Source: Hydractinia symbiolongicarpus
Taxonomy: Eukaryota > Cnidaria > Hydrozoa > Anthoathecata > Hydractiniidae
Assembly: GCF_029227915.1 (NCBI RefSeq)
Contig: NC_079876.1
Coordinates: 13,828,001-13,888,000, forward strand
DNA: 60,000 nt
Reading direction: 5' to 3'
Below are positions 45,780-56,400 of the stretch, piece by piece (within the stretch, counting starts at the first letter, position 1; every line of letters starts with the position of its first letter). A program made the position numbers and the translations under genes. Below the pieces are notes generated by a model. It was not told the origin of the DNA, ran no database searches, and worked only from the letters and a program-made list of their open reading frames with translations.

Positions 45780-46770
45780 CTTTTTCATAATTAGAGATGA
45801 AAATGGAATATAGCTGCTTCACTTATACAAGCCAGAACAACTGACAAGCCAATCACAGACGCGTTGCCATTCATTTCCTTTTCCATAAAGACAAACAAAA
45901 AGCTATTTATCAATGCACTCACTCCCTTGACAAAAACAGTTAAAAAGAACACAAAATTATCAAAGTTACAGCATCTTTTGAATGCTATTTTCACCAACCT
46001 TTTGGTCTGTTTGCTTTCTTTTTTAGCACCTTCGTTTTTAAATTTTGCTTTTCTTACCACTGTAACAACAAATTAGATAGACACAGCTAAGAATCGTAAA
46101 AACACAAAAAATGCTTCCCTACACGAAGGTAAATTTACATGTTTAAAATTATCAGCCGGCAAGGCAAGACACGAAAGCAGCTATTGCATAACCAATTGAA
46201 GCAAATGTTCTTTGTTGACCAAACGTAACTTTAGTTTCATGCAATGTTTGTCACTACAGAATCAAAGAAATGACAAAAGGATTGGTCGCATATCGAACAA
46301 GCCGTAAATAAAATCAACATTGCATAAAAGAAACTTCTAGAGCCATCACTACGTAAACAAACCGTTGAAGAAGATGATATGTTTGAATTATTGTATTGAT
46401 TAACACTTCCATTACGGGCAATGTTGTGGTCACATTTATAATATACAGCTATCGAGGGAGCCGGAGGCAGCGTTGCAACGATTCCGAACAACTTAACAAA
46501 TGCCACTACCATTTTTTTCCCAGTACGGTCGATTAAAAATCCCAAAAGTGGTGAAGAAAGAAACGCAGCTAACTGACAGACCCCGAGGATTAGTCTAGCT
46601 TTGCTTGCTGATAAACCATTTGATATGAGGAACACGACAATATACGGTTTAAACGAACCACGAAAGTAGTATGTGAAAAAGTAAGCAATCTTCGCAGGGA
46701 TTAACTGAAATATCAAACATCTGTTGTTTCTGTTACCTTGCGTGAAATTCACCGTTGACGAGCTGTCCTA
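45780..46770 (-). pseudogene. MFSD6-like major facilitator transporter pseudogene
   Basis: The minus-strand frame after an acceptor-like tttttttttag at about 46770 reads LIPAKIAYFFTYYFRGSFKP, YIVVFLISNGLSASKARLIL and GFLIDRTGKKMVVAFVKLFG. That is the first three or so helices and the loop of an MFSD6-like protein. The frame stops at TGA (about 46237). The next frame continues with HETKVTFGQQRTFASIGYAI, then stops again. A third piece (46060-45791) gives VRKAKFKNEGAKKESKQTKR and LINSFLFVFMEKEMNGNASV, matching the central loop and helix 7. Two frame breaks and several stops indicate a pseudogene. The upstream exon was not found. Confidence 0.62.
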
Positions 46771-47487
46771 AAAAAAAATGTTCAAAGTGTTACTGAAATC
46801 CTGAGATAGAAAGAAGAACATAACAGACACCCAGTATCTGCGTTTTTTATTCAAGATTTCTAACTACAACTTTAACTAAAAGTTTAAAAATAAGCTGATG
46901 TTTTTTAAGCCATGACACAATTTGGGTCTGTTCATAGGATAGTGAGCTGTTCGGGTTAACCAGACTAAATTAGTTAGCCGAAATTTCACTGTAAATATAG
47001 ATATAGATATTCTTTATGAAAAAAAGGTATTTATATAAAAAGGAGACTGTCTAACTAGTCAGTCTGCCATCACACTCTCCCCTTGTTTAAAATGTAGAAA
47101 GAATAATCACTGAATTTACGTTAATAAAATTGCTGTTATGAAAGTATTAAGGCTTGAATACAAATATTTTGCACTCCAAATATTAAAGAATGCATTCTAA
47201 ATTGAGAACATGGTGAGTATCATACTTTTCAATCATGTTACAGTTATTTTTGTGTGATAAAGGAAATTATTTGATGGGAAGAGATTCTGCGTTAAAAACA
47301 CTAAATCAGAATAATCCTTGCTGTTTTGATTTACTTACTTATTTAATCGCGGAGATTGATTTCTTAGCACCAATCAAATAGTTTGTTTTGAAGCTGTCAA
47401 TCAAAATGAAAAATAAAACTCGCGCAATATTAAACTTTAGACCATTTCTTGTATTCGCACTACAGCGATTTTTTAAAATATAACTTG
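46771..47487. other. Intergenic, nothing recognised
   Basis: AT-rich DNA with a short (ATAG)n-like patch at about 46995-47010; no gene. Confidence 0.4.
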
Positions 47488-47625
47488 GTACGTAGATTTC
47501 TTGGTGAAAAGCCTCCAAGAAAACAGCATCTACTGCAGCTGTGTGGAAGAGCACTCAAGCAACTGGGAGTTCGTTACAGATCTGTCATTGTTGGCATTTG
47601 AAAGAAGGCAAGAATGCGTAAAAAA
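47488..47625 (+). pseudogene. Truncated histone H3 pseudogene
   Basis: The sequence tracks the H3 N-terminal coding region from about residue 7 to 55: a decayed ARKST, then GEKPPRKQ (GGKAPRKQ), decayed LATKAARKSAPATGG (cagctgtgtggaagagcact, caagcaactgggagt), then RYRS (RYRP) and a frameshifted LREIRR. The nucleotide match is clearer than the protein one because of substitutions and indels. The core fold is absent. It converges on the H2A relic 75 bp away. Confidence 0.6.
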
Positions 47626-47699
47626 TAAAAAAAAGTTTAGAAAGTGAAACAATCGAAGCAAATTTTGTTTTAAATGGTTTAATGTGTTTTTGGATATGT

Positions 47700-47927
47700 G
47701 TGGCTAAAAAAGTTTCTTTCGATTCTTCGTCATTATTAACAACCAAGTTAAGTGTCTCGAGATTGGGCAGAAAAGGAATGATAAGTGAACTGGTGCTTTC
47801 CAAACTGGTTAACATAGTGTCCTCTACGAAGGAGTCTATGCACTCTACCTACTGGAGACTAAAGTCTGTCCACCTTGTCTTGGCTTTAACCGTTAAATTT
47901 CCACCTTTTCCACGTCCAGAAATAACT
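47700..47927 (-). pseudogene. Histone H2A pseudogene, frameshifted and internally deleted
   Basis: Minus-strand reading: SGRGKGGNLTVKAKTRW (H2A SGRGKGGKxKAKxKTR), then a shift into VGRVHRLLRRGHYVNQ (H2A VGRIHRLLRKGNYAER), then back to IIPFLPNLETLNLVVNNDEE (H2A IIPRHLQLAIRNDEEL). The start Met is ATT, and the segment between residue 41 and the IIPRHLQ region is mostly lost. It is tail-to-tail with the H3 relic at 47488-47625, as expected of a decayed histone cluster. Confidence 0.78.
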
Positions 47928-47939
47928 GTATTTTGATTT

Positions 47940-49229
47940 GTAAGTTAATACAAATCGTACAAACATTAAACGCAAGTGTTAACGAAATAAACTTTCCTCG
48001 TTTTTTATCACAAAAAATAGTTTTTTTTCAACCAATGATGATTAAGTATTACACAAATTTTTTCCTAATAACTTAAATTGCGCATGGGCGTTTTCAGATC
48101 GGATTCGATTCGATTTTTTTACTTCTAAAGAAATTATCGTGACTTGCAAATTAATGCTTAATCAGCAAAAAAAATTCAACCTATTTTGGCTATATTATAT
48201 GCCTATCGGTCCTTCATCTTGATAGAGCTGTATATTTTTAAATATCCTTATTCGTATTAATAATTTTGAATCTCATGCAAAACATTTTTGACAATTTTCG
48301 TTATCAAGCCATGCTACAATACTAACGAGTGTAGAATACAACGAATGCAAAAAATATAACATAAATTATTTGTTTCTTACTTCTCCTTATGTAAATTGGT
48401 TTCCTCAGTTCTTTTTTTAACTTTCAGTTTCTTTTTGGCCTTGCTGGTTCTTACAGCTCTTTTCCTTATTATAAAGTTTATGCTATAAAAATTTTTGAGC
48501 AATCTCGAACAACAGCATAAATTTTAAACAAAAGACACAATTTTTAAAGCGCTCCAGAGGGATATCATTTCACGTTTGTATTCAAGTCTAGTTAGAATTT
48601 CTTCACTCTTGGATTTTTCCAACAAAAAAACAACTAAAAGATATGATATAAAACCATATTTTATTATCGTTACAATTTTAATCAGAGCTTTATGACCTAG
48701 CTAAGATTTTATTAAATTCGCTTAAATAAACTCAGCTAACTATGTAAGTTTTCCGTACTCGCTTGTAGTTTACAACAGAGTGCAGTGGATAATATTACCC
48801 GAATGCTTTGTTGGTGTATATTTCATTATAATAAAATGGGGAATGGGGCATATAGAAACAAAAGACAATCTAGTATCTAGTCCATGTTCAGTTCAAAGCA
48901 CAAACGATTTAAAAAATAGCTTTCCCCTATCAATCTCGTCCATAGAGGTTTTTGTCTTTTAGACATTGCGGCCGGCGGCGAAGAAATCTTGTTATTCGTA
49001 AAGTAAGAGAAGTGTTTTGACTAAGAAGAGAAATGTTTTTATCAAGAAGAGATGTGAGCCATAGGGGCCATCGTATTATACCAATGCTTTTATTTAACAG
49101 ATCTACTTCCGCATATTAGAGCAATTAATATATATACTAAGGATAATATATAGTAAAGAATCATGTAATTTATAGATATGCTTGAAATAAATCGGTTATT
49201 ATTATTATTAATTTTATGCAAATGTCATG
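47940..49229. other. Intergenic, nothing recognised
   Basis: AT-rich with only short frames; no domain or RNA gene seen. Confidence 0.4.
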
Positions 49230-49350
49230 ATTCAACAACCTCGTTGCCATGGAATTTTGCCTTGTTGATGAAGTTGATGGCGGCGAAAAAATTGTTGGCC
49301 ACTTCATAATAACGACTCAGGGGCTACAAGACCCTGGGGACGAGTTTGAT
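49230..49350. repeat. Dispersed repeat with CGTTGCCATGG / CCTGGGGACGAG motifs
   Basis: It contains caacctcgttgccatgg at about 49237 and accctggggacgag at about 49331. Variants of both motifs also occur near 36370-36470. This is likely one non-autonomous element family. The open frame here is incidental. Confidence 0.4.
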
Positions 49351-49724
49351 AATCCACAGTTTAGACATTTGTTTATAGTCCCAGTACCAACAACAATGCG
49401 ACATAAAACTTCAGGAAATATTTTATTTCTCATTCTTCTTTGTTAGACTGCAGACAATAGCAATCATTGCAGCCACTGCCTGATACTCAAATTTTAGCCT
49501 GTACAACAATTAAAAATTTGTAAGACGTGTTAGCTGATTGGCTGAAATAGCGCGGAATAAAATGATATTTTTTCCTGATTGGTTAATAACACGCTGAGTA
49601 AAGTTATCGTTTTTATATGTTCCATAATTTTCTCCTTTTATTTTTACGAAACAAACTAACAATCAATCATAACGAATATTCACAGTTCAAGTACTCTTTT
49701 GTTTCGACATACCGTAAATGACAG

Positions 49725-50068
49725 ATTAAGCGCCCCGTGCTCGATAAGCCTCTCGGGGTAATGAAAAAAATTGATAATAAGTGCCCCTGCTTTAATAAGC
49801 GCCCCTTCTCTCCACCCTTGAAAAAAGGGGGTGCTTTTTCGGATCGTCAAGAAGGACAACATATACACACAAAAGATATATTATTACTATTGTTGGTATT
49901 TCTTTTTTGTTGGTATTTCTTTTTTTATTTATAAATATTATGAGAATAAGGTTTAAAATTTGTTTTTCTGGAAAAAAAATTAATAAGCGCCCCTGCTGAA
50001 TTACCTGCCCTGCCAAATAAGCGCCCCCTGTTTAGATGAAATTGTTAAATGAGCGCCCCGGGCGCTTA
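49725..50068. mobile_element. Short element with repeated TAAGCGCCCC motifs and inverted ends
   Basis: aagcgcccc or a close variant occurs at about 49728, 49780, 49797, 49985, 50019 and 50052. The final copy is followed by the inverse gggcgctt, so the ends are inverted. It is non-coding and looks like a MITE with internal repeats. Confidence 0.55.
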
Positions 50069-51511
50069 AACATTTAAAGGTCATTTAAAGGTAGGTTTCC
50101 ATACGAATGCATTTTACGCTTAAGCGAAAAAAAGCTCGAGAGTATATCCCACAAGCATGCTTAATGAAGTAGAATAACCACTGACTCGCGTAAAAAGATT
50201 TTTCCGAGCTTTTCTCAAAATTTTAAACTCATTCAACTTTTTCAGCGCGCATTTTTTCTCTCGAGCTTTTTAACCAATGAAATTCAAGGAAATGTAAACA
50301 ATTGCGCAATCCATTATATTCAAGAAAAATATTAAAAACAACAACAATTCTTCTGCACTTTTTTATTTACAAAATAACAACCTTTCACTTCAAAAAAAGT
50401 GGTTGGCGTTAAGTAGAGCAGAAAAACCTGTTAGCATTGAATTTGTGAACAAAATTTATGGATTCATAAATTCTTTTTAAATCTTCCTAACCACAAAAAT
50501 AAACTGCTTGTTGTTTCCCTAAGCATTGGTAGTTAAAATCATAATAACTTTCCCCTTTTTCATTAAAAGGTTTTCTCATCTTTCTTAGTTGTTGTTTTCT
50601 GTTACGTCTTGTTTTAATTTACAGCCATATAAACAACTTTGTAATTAAATTATAAAATTTCGTAGCCAAGGGTTTTTCTGTTTACGGCAGCTATTTTATT
50701 CCGAGAATCTTTTCTCTCAAGCGGGAAACTCAAACTCAAGAGATTTACTGAAGTTCCCCTTTAACTTATTATACAACAGCAGTACGTATGAAGCATAAGT
50801 TAATAATTTTGCGAGATAAACGAAATACACGCTTTTTTTTTTATAAGAATACACTCTATAAGAATATCAAGACTGAGAATTAGTTAAAAATTAAGAATAT
50901 CCTAAAAATATGCCCGGGCTCGACCTTTTGTTTCAGATATGAAAATTTGTGTTTCTTTAAGTTTCATTCCTTTTCTTATTTCTTTTGGTGTTTTAAATTA
51001 GTAGTTCGTTCGTAAATTAGCAAAATGACCTCATAGCGCTTACTTGTTGGCTAACAATTTTTTTCGCCGCCTGCTTTAATGTCAATAAGGCAAGAACGTC
51101 GGGAGACGAGTTTGATGGACCAATCATTGACCGGGTGGCATATTTGAAACCGAGGTCGGAAGAATATGGTCAGTAACAATTCTGCGCATAACCTTGACGA
51201 ATAACATGACGCCAGTCATACTAATAGTGGCACTCCAAAATAATCTTTCTACAATGTGAACCCTTTGTACACAGTCCGTGCAGTGTTTTCTTATGTTTTT
51301 TGTTGAAAGAGAAATATCAAAACACGTTCGTTATCATTTTACAACTCCCTTTAAACATAAAATAAACTTGTTTTTATAGACACTTTGTCGTAGATGTCGC
51401 TCTCCATTGTAGGTGTCTCTTTTACTTTGATATCATGCTATCACGTGGTGCCAGGTAACATCGTTCACCTTTAACAGCCCCTTGCACCATTGCTATTTTT
51501 GTATGCTAGAA
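50069..51511. other. Intergenic, repeats but no gene recognised
   Basis: Near 50090-50280 the stretches aaaaaaagctcgagag and ctctcgagctttttaacc are inverted about 110 bp apart, suggesting another small TIR element. The rest shows no gene. Confidence 0.4.
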
Positions 51512-51819
51512 TCTCTTTAATAATAGCCGTATTTTGTCTGTCTGTCCACGAGAGCCGCGTCCCGTAACGGAATCACGAAATTTTTATAATGCGCACCAAA
51601 ACCAAATGCGATATATTTTTGTCCACCCTTTTGCGACGGATGAATTTAAAGGACGGGCGAACCCGTGGATTTTTCCACGGGCAAACGACTAGTCTATATT
51701 ATAATACCCGTGTGCGTCTTTCTATCACGCAAAATGGTAACCCCAGTAACAAGACATACGAATTGCAATAAATTCAGGACGGGTGAACCCGTGGATTTTT
51801 CCCACGGGCCACCGACTAG
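51512..51819 (+). mobile_element. Two tandem Helitron-like elements, 51512-51692 and 51693-51819
   Basis: Copy 2 begins TC (tctatattataatacccgtg) at 51693, immediately after copy 1 ends aacgaCTAG at 51692. It ends accgaCTAG at 51819, followed by T. Both have a 3' hairpin of the form cccgtgga...tccacggg about 10 bases before CTAG. TC start, 3' hairpin and CTRR end are the Helitron hallmarks. The copies are 181 and 127 bp and non-coding. A single relative lies at 2529-2674. Confidence 0.8.
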
Positions 51820-52618
51820 TTTAATCTTAATACGTTGTGAACATGTGCGTCGGTTAGGGTTCATTACGTTTGTTGCCTGGACTGGCAAAACACCATGCCT
51901 TGCGATGTTGGCTTCTTTTACCCATGCTTCTGTGTGCACCAATATACGAAATTGCGAATGGCTTCTGCTTTATCAGCCTACAAACGTGTGAACAAGCCTT
52001 TCCAAATTTGTTTTCGAAAGTATGGCCAGAGCAAGTCACGTGGTTTCCGGTTCTTAAAGGGCGCGTAAGACATGAAAGCGATCACATGTGAATTAAAGAA
52101 TAAAAAAAAGTTCTAAATGTTATTGCACAGATACTATCATGCGACCTTTCTCTTTATTTTACGAGGAAAGGGTCCCGTGGTCCCTTTAAAAAACACTTAA
52201 AAAACATAGAGCACGGTTGATATGCAAGTCGAGCGACAACTATGCTGCCTTTTATTGATACAAGTTAGGCTGCTTTTAAATAAATTCCTGTTATAGTCTC
52301 TCAAAGTTTAGGTGAGTCCGGCCGAGATTAAAAAAAACAAGAAGCCCTGGGGGCTCTAAGAATTTCCGCGCGCTACCAAAATATTTGATGAAAACCTGCT
52401 AATTCGTTGTGTTATTGTGCCAAACATTCGAAGGGGTTTGGTGCATAAACATGAAGATAAAGCACACCAGTGACATTATATCTTACAACAAACGCAAACA
52501 AAACGAAACGTGTCATAATAAACTCACATATTAAAAGAAATTGCTAACAAAAAATACAGCCTATCATTCATGGTTGAAAGTCTTGCGATTGAAACGTTTA
52601 TGGTCTTAAACGGCATTA
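51820..52618. other. Intergenic, no gene recognised
   Basis: Overlapping short frames on both strands (51854-52091) have no recognisable domain. The remainder is AT-rich. Confidence 0.4.
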
Positions 52619-53235
52619 GTTGACAAAAAATCAAAATTTTGATGTGACCATCATTTTCAGCATACTTTTTTTATTAACTGTGTCAATTTTTGTCGAAAAT
52701 AAAGCAGTTTTAATTTTTGGATAAATTTTGGCCTGAAATGACATTTAGGTTACAAAAAATCAAACTTTTGTACCATCATCATTTTCAGCATACTTTATTT
52801 GTTAACTGTGCCAGATTTAGCCGAAAATAAAGTGATTTTAATTTTTTGGCTAATTTTGGCCTAAAATGGCATTTAGGTGACAAAAATCAAAATTTTGATG
52901 TCACCATTATGTTCAGCATACTTTTTTTTGTTAAGTTTGCCAATTTTTGTTGAAAATGAAGTAGTTTTAATTTTTGGACCAACTTTGGCCTAAAATGACA
53001 TTTAGGAAACAAGAAATCAAAATTTTGATGTCATCATCATGTTCAGCATACTTTATTTGTTAACTGTTCCAGATTTTGTTGAAAATAAAGTAGTTCTAAT
53101 TTTTGGACCAATTTTGGCCTAAAATGACATTTAGGTGACAAAAATCAAAATTATTATGTCACCATTATGTTCAGCATACTTTTTTTGTTAACTGTGCCAA
53201 ATTTTGTCGAAAACAAATACAAATTTTGGCCTGAA
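52619..53235. repeat. About 128-bp tandem repeat, nearly 5 units
   Basis: Units begin with acaaaaatcaaaattttgatg at about 52622, 52751, 52879, 53008 and 53136. They run through ttcagcatacttt, tgttaactgtgcca, gaaaataaagtagttttaat and ttttggcctaaaatgacatt. Units differ by scattered substitutions. The array ends about 260 bp before the HYI start codon. Confidence 0.88.
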
Positions 53236-53493
53236 GCGTCAATACTAGACTTCCCAGTAGTTAAGGAGCTTGGGTACGAAGTTTACATCTGTGACGGACC
53301 AACGTGAAATCCCAGGGTCGATTTTTTCTCAAAAAATGCTCCGAAAGAAAAAAACGACGGTTTTAAAGAATTTCCTACGCCTTCGGGCGCGGAAATTCAA
53401 AGAAGCTGTGGAAAGAAGTTTGGGCTGTTCACCACACTTAAAATTTGATTTGGATAATAAAGACAAATAATCAAGACCATGTAAACATTAAAA

Positions 53494-56400
53494 ATGGCAG
53501 CCATGCAGCATGCTGCACGTCATATTTCAAGACTTAATTTTGCTGCAAATCTGTCATTCCTTTTTCCTGAAATACCTGATTTTAAACAGCGGTATGCAGC
53601 TGCTAAGGAGGCAGGTAGTAAGCAGTTTTTCTTCTACATTTCTTTGCAACTGTAAGCAGCCTGTTATTCATGCATCTTGAAGGTCGAGAGAAGGCTCCCA
53701 AAAACCCTCTTCTCGCTATGCTTATTACCACAAGCGTAGGGTACAACCCAATTTAAAGGGACAAATGTATGTGAAATTTAAATGGACGGAGTGTCCATGG
53801 TAATTACTTCGGATTAAATAAGAATAAATTAGGAGGGAGGACAGACAGAAATATAGCTAGAGAAATAGAGAAAGAACGACTGCATCTTATTTTCATAGCT
53901 TACCTATTAGCTTGTAAATTAGAAAAGCTAACTGGAAAATAACCAAACAAAAAAAAATATTATTAGCTATAGCTATATTTTAATACTATATAAACTAGTC
54001 GATAAAGCCCGTGGAAAAATCCACAGGGGCAGGATAAAAATGAAAAACAACCGTCATTTAAATTTTGATGACGTCAGCAGAGACATGTCAAAACACAATT
54101 TTTTTTTAGAAATGTGTATGCCTGTTGCCTTCATCGTATAGATCTTGAAACGCTGATCAAGAAAATATATAGGATCGTGTATTTTTGACAAACGGTTGCA
54201 GAGATATTAGGGTTTGAAGGTTTTTTGATGACGTCATCAACCCGTCCATTCCGAAACGGATTCGGGGACCCAGGTTTGGGAAACTTACCCAAATTGGTCC
54301 CAGGTGATCCCTAGTTACCTACGCAGGAGATGACGTCAGTTATTTCCACCCGTTTCCAAGTTATTTAGCCTTAAATTTAAAAGTGCAATTCAATGGCTTC
54401 ACTAATCTTAATATACTTTCCTTTGACGTCAATATTGCTTTAACGTCAAAGTTTGCTAATTTACAGAACAAATTTTTAGGCAATATTTTATAGACTTTAT
54501 CAAAGCAATTTTATCCACTTTGCAAAAGTGACAGACAGACAGAACTGGAGTATTATTATATAGACTACTCGATAAATCCCGTGGAGTAATCCACTTAGGC
54601 AGAAGGACAATGGAAAAACAGGTTGTTTTATTTTTTTTGCTGACGTCAGCAGTGCAAATACAAAATAAATATATATTTTTTAGAAATTTGTATACCTGTT
54701 GCCTTCATCGTATAGATCTTGAAATGCTGATCAAGAAAATGTATATGATCATGTATCTTTGACAAACGGTTGCAGAGATATCAAGGTTTAAAGGTTTTTT
54801 GATGACGTCATCAAACCGTCCATTCCGAAACGGATTCGGGGACCCAGGTTTGAAAAACTTACCCAAATTGGTCCCAGGTTATCCCTAGTTACCCACGCGG
54901 TGAAAAAACATTGACGTCACCACTTCGTTTCCAAGTTATTTGGCCTCAAAGTTTTAAGCGCACTGTAATGGCTTCATTAATTTAATATACTTTTCTTTGA
55001 CGTCAATACTATTTTAACGGTAAAGTTTCATTAATTACAAAACAATTTTATAGGCGATGTTTTATAGAATTTGAAAAAGAAAATTGTAAGGAATAAAATC
55101 CACTTTGCAAAAGTGACAGACAGACACACGGAACTGGTGTATTATTATATAGATTAGATGTTCTTGCAAAGGTGCACAATTAACATAATATGGGCATGTT
55201 TATTACAATGGAAAATTACACCTAATCAAATAAATACAATGGTGCTGACCTGATGTTATTATTAAGTACAGGATTATCACGCAAGATGAAAAGGCTCTCT
55301 TTGATTTCAAGTGAGAAACGGTTATTCCCATGTGTAAGAATGCTGAAATTGTCAAGAGACAGAACGTAGTTGTTGCTTTGTTTTAGATAATCTTTAATAG
55401 CAGATTGTTGCATCGACAACGATTTCTTACTTATATTATTATACATATATTATAAACAATGTTTTTAAACATTATAGTGAGGGAGGGTAATGATAACGTC
55501 ATATCACAAAACTTTGTTTTTCTGTTAGGTGCAATCGACTTAAATTACCTTTGTTGTAAAATTGTAAAGGCTATGGTAGCATCTTTAAAAGTAAAAAGAA
55601 TTGTTAGCTCGTAACTGTCTTGTTCCACACTTTTTCGCAATTCATTGAGCATAATTTTATTAATTATTACGCCTTTGAGGAAAATTATTACACTGTAAAA
55701 TTAAGCGATTTACCAGCAACTGCACTGTATGTGAATAATACAACTAAGCTCTGAAAAAGAAACATTAACTGTCTTATAAATAATTAACATCAATAACTTT
55801 TTACAACAGGTACTTCAAATGTGTTATTGTTTACATCTATAAGAAGTAAAAAATGTGTTTTCCAATGTAAGCAAGTTAATAAACACACTGCAATAAGATT
55901 AGCCATACAACTTGGCGTAATTAAATTGTCTAGGTCACTTGGTAACTTGGATTCAACCTTGACATCGGAGCGTAAAAATTTCCCCCATATCAACATGAAA
56001 CTGATATCTATTACTCTCCTATTGGATACATAAGTATCCAATCAAAACAAATGGCGACTCTAAAAGCTATAATGTTAATAAGCGGGAATGGTATTTCCAT
56101 CGGAATAAAAGCGAAAGTTGCCCAGACATGATAAAAACTTGTTATCAGCGGGAAAATGTAATGATAATTTGGTGAATTATTTACAGTTATCAGTTGAATA
56201 CTTAACTTTGCATTATATATTTGATTATGGAACAATAATTATGGAAGTATAAATGTGCTTAGAGATAGCTACAGTTGATTTCTACTTCCATTTTTTGTAA
56301 ATTTAGGGCATAATATTTAACTTAACAACCCTCCGGCGTAATAATTACCCTCCCTCACTATATTAACAATACTTTAGCTTTCAAAAAGAAATACACACAT

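Noticed and set aside
49249-49446. 65-codon open frame
   Set aside because: It starts inside the same dispersed repeat and shows no family resemblance.
51665-52091. Overlapping frames on both strands
   Set aside because: The first part is Helitron DNA, the rest has no domain; both strands are open by chance.
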